From Acidovorax facilis (GTDB taxonomy: Bacteria; Pseudomonadota; Gammaproteobacteria; Burkholderiales; Burkholderiaceae_C), in assembly GCF_023913775.1 (NCBI RefSeq), contig NZ_JAMXAX010000003.1, positions 1 to 64,000 of the forward strand: a DNA stretch of 64,000 nucleotides, written 5' to 3'. The notes under the pieces are model-generated. The model saw nothing but the letters and a program-made list of their open reading frames with translations. It did not search any database and was not told where the DNA came from. The translations under genes and the position numbers were made by a program. Positions 43,725 to 50,765 of the stretch are shown piece after piece; within the stretch, counting starts at the first letter, position 1; each line of letters opens with the position of its first letter.

Positions 43725-44753
43725 TCAGCGCGCGCGGATGTGCACGCCACCCGCCGGGGTGCGCTCGACACGGACCGGCAAGGCGCTCTCCAGTGCGGCG
43801 AGGATGACGGGGATGTCGCGGGCGGGCTGGGCGATGGGGTAGGCACCCACGAGCCGCAAGGGTGCGGCCTGCGGGCTGACCGTGACGGCAACCGGGGTGT
43901 AGCGCGAGAGCTCGGCCACGAAAGCGGCCAGGGGAATGTCGTCGGCAACCAGTTGGCCGCGCGACCAGCTTTCTCGCGCCAGGTCGGCGCGGCCGTCGGG
44001 TTCGATGCCATCCGCGGTGAAGCGGGCCTGCTGGCCGGCGGGTACGTCCAACTGCGCGCCGTTGGCCAGGCTGATGCGCACGGCGCCCTCGAACACGGCA
44101 ACGTGGCCGCTGAATGCCTCGCTGCGGGCATCGCCGCGCACGGCAAAGCGGGTGCCCAGCGCGGTGAGGCGCGCGCAAGGGGTATCGACCACCAGCGCGC
44201 GGGCGGGCGCCTGCGTGTCGGGGGCGGAATCGACCAGGATTTCTCCGGCGTGCAGCACGATGCGCCGCAACGACTGCCCGAAGTCCACATCCACCGCCGT
44301 GGCGGTGTTGAGGTCCAGGCGCGTGCCATCCGGGAGCGTGAGGCGGTGCTGTTCGCCGATGCCGGTGCGATGGTCGGCACGGGCCACGGCGTACTCGTGC
44401 AGCCAGTCCTGCAAGGGCAGCCAGGGCAAGGTGTGGCGGGCCAGCAGGCCGGCCCCGACCGTCACGCCGCCCAGGCTCAGCATCCGCAGCGCGCGGCGGC
44501 GTCCAGCCGACCGCGCCTTGGCGAGGGTGTCGCGCAGTGCCTGTGCCGGTGCGGCGTTGGCGGCCTGGGCGAAGGGCTGGCTGATGGCTTTGACCCGCTC
44601 CCAGACGCGGGCGTGGGCGGGGTCGGCATCGATCCAGGTGCGCCAGCGCCTGCGCTGCTCCTCACTGGCCTGTTCGTCGTGCAGCACGGCGAACCATTCG
44701 GCCGCCTCGCGCTGGATGATGCGCTCGTGGGCGGCGCCGCTCCTATCGGCCAT
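43725..44753 (-). CDS. fecR: FecR-family anti-sigma/sigma regulator 1
   Basis: The 342-residue inner-membrane regulator passes the signal from the receptor's STN domain to FecI. The N-terminal cytoplasmic DUF4880-like part (AAEWFAVLHDEQASEEQRRRWRTWIDADPAHARVWERV) is followed by one membrane span near residues 90-110 and the FecR domain (VGEQHRLTLPDGTRLDLNT-like segment near 133, then ALGTRFAVRG near 200). A C-terminal DUF4974-like secretin/TonB segment closes the protein. It overlaps fecI1 by 11 bases. Length is normal. Confidence 0.92.
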   Translation of the reverse strand: MADRSGAAHERIIQREAAEWFAVLHDEQASEEQRRRWRTWIDADPAHARVWERVKAISQPFAQAANAAPAQALRDTLAKARSAGRRRALRMLSLGGVTVGAGLLARHTLPWLPLQDWLHEYAVARADHRTGIGEQHRLTLPDGTRLDLNTATAVDVDFGQSLRRIVLHAGEILVDSAPDTQAPARALVVDTPCARLTALGTRFAVRGDARSEAFSGHVAVFEGAVRISLANGAQLDVPAGQQARFTADGIEPDGRADLARESWSRGQLVADDIPLAAFVAELSRYTPVAVTVSPQAAPLRLVGAYPIAQPARDIPVILAALESALPVRVERTPAGGVHIRAR

Positions 44754-45303
44754 CGTCGGCCTGCAGGCAGCACAGCATGGCCTGCGCCATGTACTTCTTG
44801 ACCATGCGCTCGCCCACGCCGAGCCGCTCGCCGATCTGTTTGTAGGTCAGCCCGTCGAGCTGCGAGAGCAGGAAAGCCTCGCGGACCTTGGGCTTGAGTG
44901 TGTCGAGCAGACGGTCGATCTCGACCAGGGTTTCGAGCAGGATGGCGCGCACCTCCGGCGCCGGTGCCAGCGGCTCGGGCAGGGCCGCCAGCGTCGCGAC
45001 CCAGGCCTCTTCCAGTTGCTGGCGGCGCCAGTGGTTGGACACCAGGCCCTTGGCCACCGTGGTCAGGTAGGCGCGCGGCTCGCGCAGTTCATCCAGCGCC
45101 AGCGCCTCGCGCCGGGAGAGCAGCCGCACGAAGGTGTCGTGCGCCAGATCGGCCGCCTGGTGCGCGTCCCCCAGCTTGCGGCGCAGCCAGCCGTACAGCC
45201 ACCCGTGGTGGTGGCTGTAGAGGGCATGCACTTGCTCCTGGATGGCGGATTCGGCGGCGGACACGAACACCCTTGCGCGGAAGTTGGCTGGGGTGCTCGG
45301 CAC
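44743..45303 (-). CDS. fecI: FecI-type ECF sigma factor 1
   Basis: The 186-residue sigma factor has region 2 (LYSHHHGWLYGWLRRKLGDAHQAADLAHDTFVRLL) and region 4 (LPKVREAFLLSQLDGLTYKQIGERLGVGERMVKKYM-like stretch near residue 140). It starts at GTG 45303, exactly as the paralogue at 59127 does. A Fur-box-like sequence lies 11-33 bases upstream, so iron starvation should derepress it, after which it drives its receptor. It overlaps fecR1. The paralogue 58570-59127 is very similar across regions 2 and 4. Confidence 0.93.
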   Translation of the reverse strand: MPSTPANFRARVFVSAAESAIQEQVHALYSHHHGWLYGWLRRKLGDAHQAADLAHDTFVRLLSRREALALDELREPRAYLTTVAKGLVSNHWRRQQLEEAWVATLAALPEPLAPAPEVRAILLETLVEIDRLLDTLKPKVREAFLLSQLDGLTYKQIGERLGVGERMVKKYMAQAMLCCLQADDGR

Positions 45304-45313
45304 CTTGGCTGTG

Positions 45314-45336
45314 AATAAGAATGGTTCGCATTTTAT
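45314..45336 (-). promoter_or_regulatory. Fur box of fecI1
   Basis: Read on the minus strand, AAAATGCGAACCATTCTTATT resembles the Fur palindrome typical of fecI promoters (AATGCGAATcATTCTCATT type). A matching box precedes the second fecI. It starts 11 bases upstream of the start codon. Confidence 0.7.
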
Positions 45337-45426
45337 CGTGTTGTGTCAGAGGGGCGCAATTTTGTGTTGACGGCCCTCACACAGCCAACTCGCCCTGGGG
45401 CATGCCACCGCCCCGACCTTTGGTTG

Positions 45427-45939
45427 TCAGAGCGTCCGTTTCTGATGTCGCTTGACAGATCCTGGTGCGCTGGCATTGCAGGCCGAGCACCGGCCGACAA
45501 GTGTCAATCTCTGGTCGAGATGAAAGCCGAGTCTGGCGGCGCCTTCGAAGAGCTGCGTAAGCAGCACATCGCTACCGAGTGCCTGGGCATGCCCGCATCG
45601 GCGGCAGACGAAGTGCGGTTGGGCGGCTTCACCTTCCGGCACCATGCAGTAGAACGTGCGCGCGCCAAGTTGTGTCGCTTGTGCGACGCGCGCCTTGTCC
45701 AACTCGGCGAGGATCCGATACACGGAAGTGAGGTTCACGCGCCAGGTTGCGGCCTTCGTCCATCGGTGCACGGCCTCGGCATCCAGAAAGCGCCCGCGGT
45801 TGTCGTGCAGGGCCCTCAACACTGCGCGCCGTGCCTGCGTCAGTCTGAGCCCCGACGTATGCAGGCGCTGTAGCGTCCCGGTCCCTGGCTGCCAGGAGAG
45901 CTGGCTTATGTCGCGAGGAGCGGGTGTCTCAACTGGCAT
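45427..45939 (-). CDS. Fur-family transcriptional regulator
   Basis: The 170-residue metalloregulator has an N-terminal winged helix (GLRLTQARRAVLRALHDNRGRFLDAEAVHRW, then VNLTSVYRILAELDKARV) and a C-terminal dimerisation domain with PHFVCRRCGHAQAL and GRCSACNA, the two CXXC pairs of a structural zinc site. It differs from a housekeeping Fur by its N-terminal extension and C-terminal KRHQKR tail, and could be Fur, Zur or a cluster-specific regulator. It sits between exbD and fecI1 on the same strand. Confidence 0.82.
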   Translation of the reverse strand: MPVETPAPRDISQLSWQPGTGTLQRLHTSGLRLTQARRAVLRALHDNRGRFLDAEAVHRWTKAATWRVNLTSVYRILAELDKARVAQATQLGARTFYCMVPEGEAAQPHFVCRRCGHAQALGSDVLLTQLFEGAARLGFHLDQRLTLVGRCSACNASAPGSVKRHQKRTL

Positions 45940-46014
45940 TGCGGTATCGGCCTCAAGCCGTGGCCGCCAAAGTAACGGGCCAAGTCGCTGCCGGAGTGGC
46001 CATGCTTGTCACGC

Positions 46015-46428
46015 TCAGTTCCCCGGCTCGGTCACGAAGCCGAGCTTGAGCACGCCGGAGCGTTGCACGGTGGCCATGACCTGCGCCACGCGCTCGTACT
46101 CCACCTTGCGGTCACCGCGGATGAATACCTCGGGCTGCGGGTCTTTCCTGGCTGCCGCCTCCAGGCGCTGGCCGAGTTGTTCGTCGCTCACGCGCTCGTC
46201 GTTCCAGAACACGCTGCCGTCGGTCGTGACCGACAGGTTCACCGTCTCGGGTTTGACCAGGTTGGGCGTGTTGTCCGCGCGGGGCAGGTCCAGCTTGACC
46301 GAGTGGGTGAGCACCGGCACGGTGATGATGAAGATGATCAGCATCACCAGCATCACGTCGATCAGCGGCACCATGTTGATGTCGCTGACCACGTCGTCGT
46401 TGTCGTTGAGGTTGCCGCCGAAGGCCAT
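46015..46428 (-). CDS. exbD: biopolymer transport protein ExbD
   Basis: The 137-residue inner-membrane protein has one membrane span carrying the proton-relay Asp (INMVPLIDVMLVMLIIFIITVPVL) and a periplasmic domain with TTDGSVFWNDERVS and VFIRGDRKVEYERVAQVM. With ExbB it energises TonB. The gene follows exbB after one base, so the two are co-translated. Confidence 0.96.
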   Translation of the reverse strand: MAFGGNLNDNDDVVSDINMVPLIDVMLVMLIIFIITVPVLTHSVKLDLPRADNTPNLVKPETVNLSVTTDGSVFWNDERVSDEQLGQRLEAAARKDPQPEVFIRGDRKVEYERVAQVMATVQRSGVLKLGFVTEPGN

Positions 46429-46429
46429 G

Positions 46430-47173
46430 TCAGCCTCCTTGGGTGGCGAGCCTGGCCGGCGCCTTGCGGGCCGGGGCTGCCGGTGCGCTGACCTTGGCCA
46501 CCGGCGAGCCGGTCAGGAAGTAGGCGTGCAGTTGCCGTGCGAAGCGATTGAGCTTGTTCACCACACCTTTGTTGTTGCGCGTGAGCGCGTTGTAGCCCAG
46601 CACCGCCGGGATCGCGACGAACAGGCCGAACGCGGTCATGATCAGCGCTTCGCCCACCGGACCGGCCACCTTGTCGATGCTGGCCTGGCCCGAGGTGCCG
46701 ATGCCCACCAGCGCGTGGTAGATGCCCCAGACGGTGCCGAACAACCCGACGAAGGGTGCGGTGGAGCCCACCGAGGCCAATACCGCCAGACCAGACTGCA
46801 TGCGCTCGGCGCTTTCGTCGATGGCGCCGCGCAGGCTTTCGGTAAGCCACTCGGCCAGGCTGATCTGCCCGTGCAGGTCGTCGCCGTTGCTGCGGTGGTG
46901 GTCCACTGCTGCCTGGGCTTCGGCGGCCACGTGGCGGAAGGGGTTGGCCTCGCCGTGTTCGTCCAGCAGCGCCATGCCTTCGGCAAAGCTGTGCGTGTGC
47001 CAGAAGCCAGCCATGGCGCGGCTGGCCCGGCGTAGCCTGGCCGCGCGCCATGTGCGGGTGACGATGATGGTCCACGACACGATGGACATCAGCAGCAGCG
47101 CGACGGCCACGCATTTGATGACGGCATCGCCCTGGTTCCAGAGTGCGGCAATGCCGTAGGGATTGGATGGCAT
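46430..47173 (-). CDS. exbB: biopolymer transport protein ExbB
   Basis: The 247-residue MotA/TolQ/ExbB proton-channel protein has a first membrane span near residues 17-40, a long cytoplasmic loop, and the paired spans near 140-200 with GSTAPFVGLFGTVWGIYHALVGIG and VAGPVGEALIMTAFGLFVAIPAVLGYNAL, which hold the conserved Thr and Glu region. Length and order are normal for the family. The C-terminal ~25 residues are low complexity. It lies 53 bases downstream of tonB. Confidence 0.96.
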   Translation of the reverse strand: MPSNPYGIAALWNQGDAVIKCVAVALLLMSIVSWTIIVTRTWRAARLRRASRAMAGFWHTHSFAEGMALLDEHGEANPFRHVAAEAQAAVDHHRSNGDDLHGQISLAEWLTESLRGAIDESAERMQSGLAVLASVGSTAPFVGLFGTVWGIYHALVGIGTSGQASIDKVAGPVGEALIMTAFGLFVAIPAVLGYNALTRNNKGVVNKLNRFARQLHAYFLTGSPVAKVSAPAAPARKAPARLATQGG

Positions 47174-47226
47174 GGGTGGGATCTCCTAAAAAGGTTGGAT
47201 TCGGAAGGGTTCGCGGAACCCGTCGA

Positions 47227-47919
47227 TCAGGAGCTGTACTCGAAATCGATGGGCTGCACGTACCAGTAGGGAATGGGTTCGTCGCCGCGTTTGGCGGGCA
47301 CGTAGCGCCAGCGGCGCACGGCCTCCAGTGCGGCTTCGTCCAGACGCGGGTAGCCGCTGCTGCGCTTGAGCCTGATCTCGCCCACGCTGCCGTTGGGCAG
47401 GATGTACACGTCGAACAGCACGCGCCCCTCTTCGCGCAAGCGGCGCGACTGCGCCGGGTACACCGGCGCCGGGTTGTTGAGGTGGGATGCGTCGGAGCGC
47501 GGCGGTGCCACCGGCTCCGGCTCGGCCTTGGGCGACGGGGCGGGTGTAGGTGCGGCGGCCGGCACGGGCTGCAGCGGTTCGGCGGGTACCGGAGCGTTAT
47601 TCACCGGCGGCTCGGGTTCGGCTGGCGGGGCGGTCACGGCACGCTCCGAGGGCGGCGCCTTGGGCAAGGGCGGCACGGGTGTCGGGCGCGGCTTGACCAC
47701 CGGTTTGGGGCGGGGCGGCTCGGGCTGCATGGGCAGCGGTTGAGGCTCGGTCACCGGCGCCTGCGAGACGAGCTGCCCCGCCACGGAAGGCGGGATCACC
47801 GGCGTCGGACTGCGCGCCAGTGCGGTCGTGGCAAGCCACAGGAGGACGAGATGCGCTGCGCCGACCAGTGCGAACGGGGCGGCTTGGCGAAAGAGGTTGG
47901 GAGGGGCGGTCGCGGGCAT
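47227..47919 (-). CDS. tonB: energy transducer TonB
   Basis: The 230-residue protein has an N-terminal membrane anchor (PFALVGAAHLVLLWLATTALA), a periplasmic Pro-rich spacer (about 55-145, EPQPLPMQPEPPRPKP) and the TonB C-terminal domain (PAPVYPAQSRRLREEGRVLFDVYILPNGS, then SSGYPRLDEAALEAVRRWRY). It couples ExbBD to the four receptors of this cluster. I chose the ATG at 47919; a TTG at 47955 would add 12 residues. Confidence 0.94.
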   Translation of the reverse strand: MPATAPPNLFRQAAPFALVGAAHLVLLWLATTALARSPTPVIPPSVAGQLVSQAPVTEPQPLPMQPEPPRPKPVVKPRPTPVPPLPKAPPSERAVTAPPAEPEPPVNNAPVPAEPLQPVPAAAPTPAPSPKAEPEPVAPPRSDASHLNNPAPVYPAQSRRLREEGRVLFDVYILPNGSVGEIRLKRSSGYPRLDEAALEAVRRWRYVPAKRGDEPIPYWYVQPIDFEYSS

Positions 47920-47982
47920 GTCAGGAAGAGCGGGTAGAGACGGCAGTCCCCCCAAGGGGCGGCGCGTCAGGTTGTGGCGGTG

Positions 47983-48315
47983 TCACGAGGCGGACGTCGA
48001 TGGCTCCGGCTTGGGCTGCGCCGTCACCAGCGCCAACCAGCGCGGCCGATAGGCGAGCACCAGCGCCACCGTCAAGGCGGCGACCGTCATCAACCCCAGC
48101 CAAATCACGGTTCCGGTGGCTCCGCCTGCGTGAGCCACGCAGGTGGTCAACGCCGCGCCCAAGCCAATGACGCCTACACACCGCAGCAGCAGGCACTGCT
48201 TGCGTGATGGTGCGCGATGCCAGACCTGCCGGTGATGCCGCTCCATGGCCAGGGCAAGCGCCACGAAGCCGGCCAAGCTCAACAGCAAGGCCATCAGGGG
48301 TGCCAGCGCCGCCAT
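47983..48315 (-). CDS. DUF3325 membrane protein
   Basis: The 110-residue protein has three hydrophobic segments (PLMALLLSLAGFVALALA, LLLRCVGVIGLGAALTTCVAHAGG, VIWLGLMTVAALTVALVLAY) and a basic loop MERHHRQVWHRAPSRKQ, as in the DUF3325 family. Such genes follow DUF3649 and PepSY genes in iron-regulated operons of betaproteobacteria and pseudomonads. The start overlaps the PepSY stop. Function unknown; a part in ferric-siderophore reduction is plausible. Confidence 0.82.
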   Translation of the reverse strand: MAALAPLMALLLSLAGFVALALAMERHHRQVWHRAPSRKQCLLLRCVGVIGLGAALTTCVAHAGGATGTVIWLGLMTVAALTVALVLAYRPRWLALVTAQPKPEPSTSAS

Positions 48316-49938
48316 CACCGTGTGGCCCCCACCGTGGATGCTTCCACCGTCATCAAGGTCGCTGATGCGGACTGCCTCGCTGCGTTTCTCGCCTTGCGAA
48401 CTAGATGCCGCGCCAGGCCCGCGAACACCGCCCCCAGGGCGAGCATGGCGAGGTCGAACCCCGCCATCACCCAGTCGCCCTGCGGCAGCGACGCACCCAG
48501 GTGGCGGTGGGTGGTCAGCGCATTGAGTACCGGCAGCAGGCCAAATGCCAGCGCCGCCACTGTCGCTTGCTCGCTCCAGGCGCGCGCCACCGGGCGCAGC
48601 GCCGCGTGCAGCAGCAGCGCGGCCCAGACGAAGAAGAGCACATGTGCTTCCCACGCCGCCCGATCAGACAGGGTCAGCGGCAGCAGCCGGTTGGCCCAGA
48701 AATACGCCGCAATACCCACGGGCAGGCCGATGATGCCGCCCACATTGAGCCGCTCCACCAACCACAGCCCGCCATGCACGCGCCCCGCCTTGGCTGCGCG
48801 CTGCCGGCGCTTGACGGCCCACAGCACCAGGCCGGTGGCGATCATGGCGGCCCCCATCAGGCCCGAAAGCACGTACAGCCCGCGCAGCAACGGCCCTGCA
48901 TACAGCCCCTCGTGCAAACCCAGCAGCACGTCGCGCACCGCTTTCGGTGTCGAGCCCACGGCCGGCAGCACATGCAGCAGTGCGCCGTTCGTGCCGTCGA
49001 ACACCAGGGTTTCGCCGCTGCTCAGCGGGGACAGGTCTTCTCTGGCGCGCAGCACAACCCGTGCGTTCGCGTCGCCGGGGTAACGGATGTCGATGCGGCT
49101 GAGTTTGCCCGCGCCCCAGCGTGCTTCAGCAAGCGCCAGCATGGGCTGCAAGGGCGCCAGCGGTGCGGGTCGGCCCGCGCGCTCCAGATGCAGGCCACCT
49201 TCGAACGTTTCGTTGAAGAACACCTCGCGCCCGCTCTTGCCGGTGGCGGCATCCGGTGCATAGTGGGCCGAGACCACCAGCGGCAGGTAGACGAACATCA
49301 TGAACACCAGCCCGGACCAGGTGATCATGAGTTGGAAGGGCAGCGTCAGCACGCTCATCACGTTGTGTGCGTCCAGCCACGAGCGCTGCCCCTTGCCCGG
49401 CCGGAAGGTGAAGAAGTCGGCAAAGATCTTCTTGTGCACCACGATGCCGGTGATCAGCGCCACCAGCATGAACATCGCCGCCACACCTACCAGCCAGTCG
49501 CTCACGGCGCGCGGCAGGTAGTGCAGTTGCCAGTGCATTTGGTAGAGAAACTGCCCGCCGCCGGTGGCGCGTGCGCCGAGCGAGGCAAGCGGCGCCCCCG
49601 TGGCTGCGTCCAGTTCCAGATCGCCATCGGCCTGCGGGCCTCTGCCCGCCTGCCAGAAGATGGAAAGGTGCAAGGCTTCGCGCCCGGTTGGCAGGCCGAT
49701 GAACCAGCGATCGGCCTGCGGTGCTCGCTGTGCGAGCGAGGCGAGCGCCTTTTCTGCGGCCGGCGCCGGTTCTACCGCCTGGGCGACCGGGGGGCAGTTC
49801 GGGCTGCATCCAGCGGTCGACCTCGGTGTCCAGATAGCCCGCCGTGCCGGTGACGAACATGAAATACAGCACCCAGCCCAGCAGCAAGCCGGCCCAGGTG
49901 TGCAGCCAGGCCATCGAGGCGCGGAAGGTTTCCTTCAT
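48315..49938 (-). pseudogene. PepSY-associated membrane protein, frameshifted
   Basis: The gene would encode about 540 residues: MKETFRASMAWLHTWAGLLLGWVLYFMFVTGTAGYLDTEVDRWMQPEL, a periplasmic PepSY region, and further membrane segments with PGKGQRSWLDAHNVMSVLTLPFQL. The N-terminal 52 or so codons are in one frame and the rest in another. The switch is at a C6 run on the coding strand (G6 at 49789-49794); with five C residues the frame is continuous (LPPVAQAVEPAPAAEKALASLAQ). This is a one-base indel, a homopolymer sequencing error or a phase-variable tract. The family includes PiuB/siderophore-reductase-like proteins. Confidence 0.85.
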
Positions 49939-50026
49939 GGTGCTGCCCTCAAAAGTCGTTCGCCGGGCCGCCCCAAGAACGACGGTACCCCCTCGGGGGG
50001 CCTGGCAAAGCCAGGGTTGGGGGCGC

Positions 50027-50311
50027 TCATGTCGCCACCCAGGCCGCTGCCCCGGCCAGCACCAACGCACCCAGCATGCCAAGGCAGGCGAGGCGGGCAC
50101 TCTTCGCCGCGAAGGCCCACATCACCGCCGCCGCGTAGAGCGGAAACGCCGCCAGCATACCCGTGAGCACGCCATCGGCGCGCGACAGCGGCAGGGCTCC
50201 GGCCAGGTCGATGGCGGTGAGCACGGTCAGCGCGTAGCCGCCCAGGACGGCGCAGGCCACTCGGGCGAGGACGGGCAGGGCAGAGGCGAGTGAAAGCGGC
50301 GGATGACGCAT
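50027..50311 (-). CDS. DUF3649 membrane protein
   Basis: The 94-residue protein has three hydrophobic segments (ALPVLARVACAVLGGYALTVL, GVLTGMLAAFPLYAAAVMWAFA, LACLGMLGALVLAGAAAWVA) and fits DUF3649. It is the first gene of the operon DUF3649 - PepSY - DUF3325 - tonB - exbB - exbD. A Fur-box-like sequence lies 27-47 bases upstream of its start. Function is unknown beyond the iron association. Confidence 0.82.
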   Translation of the reverse strand: MRHPPLSLASALPVLARVACAVLGGYALTVLTAIDLAGALPLSRADGVLTGMLAAFPLYAAAVMWAFAAKSARLACLGMLGALVLAGAAAWVAT

Positions 50312-50337
50312 CGATTGTTGTTCTTCGAGAATCAGGT

Positions 50338-50358
50338 AATTGCAAATGAGTCTTACTC
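50338..50358 (-). promoter_or_regulatory. Fur box of the DUF3649-PepSY-tonB-exbBD operon
   Basis: Read on the minus strand, GAGTAAGACTCATTTGCAATT matches the Fur pattern (AATGATAATCATTTGCAAT type) at most positions. It lies just before the first gene of the operon. Confidence 0.65.
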
Positions 50359-50585
50359 TTTCTATAGACGCACGACGGTCGAAAATGTGCAGTCCTTTGG
50401 CGGGTTTTCTCTATCCGGTCAACCTCGCCACAGGCAGAGCTTCGACCATGACCATCCCCTGCCAGCGAGAGACGAACGCGGCGGCTGGGCAGATGCGGGG
50501 CCGAAGTCAACGCCCGGTGCTGGCGGCGGGTGAAGGGGATCGAAGTAAGGGAAACCTGTACGCGGCGCGGCCGCGCACAGGGCTC

Positions 50586-50624
50586 TCACTTGCTATGACA
50601 CGCGAGATCGGAAAAAGGACACCG
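50586..50624 (+). repeat. conserved 13-codon element, copy B
   Basis: It encodes the same S-L-A-M-T-R-E-I-G-K-R-T-P string as 41158-41196. The differences from copy A are CTT/CTG, GCT/GCA, ACA/ACG, GAG/GAA and GGA/GGG. The sequence diverges on both sides apart from a shared GCACAG just upstream. Confidence 0.65.
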
Positions 50625-50765
50625 CGCGCGTGTGTGAAAGCGTAGAAGTGCCCTGTGCTGTGTGCCATCGCCCGTACACCAGCGGCTCACCGCAGCGTTC
50701 CTTTCGCTACCCCGAGGCCGTGCCGGCCTGGGTTGGGAGGACTGGGTGGCTCGTGCAACGCCTCG

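Larger units (their letters stand above)
50312..50765. other. intergenic region between receptor 2 and the TonB operon
   Basis: About 450 bases. It contains the Fur box of the DUF3649-tonB operon at its left side and the second copy of the 13-codon element near the middle (50586-50624). The rest shows no credible gene, only frames without ribosome binding sites. Confidence 0.55.
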
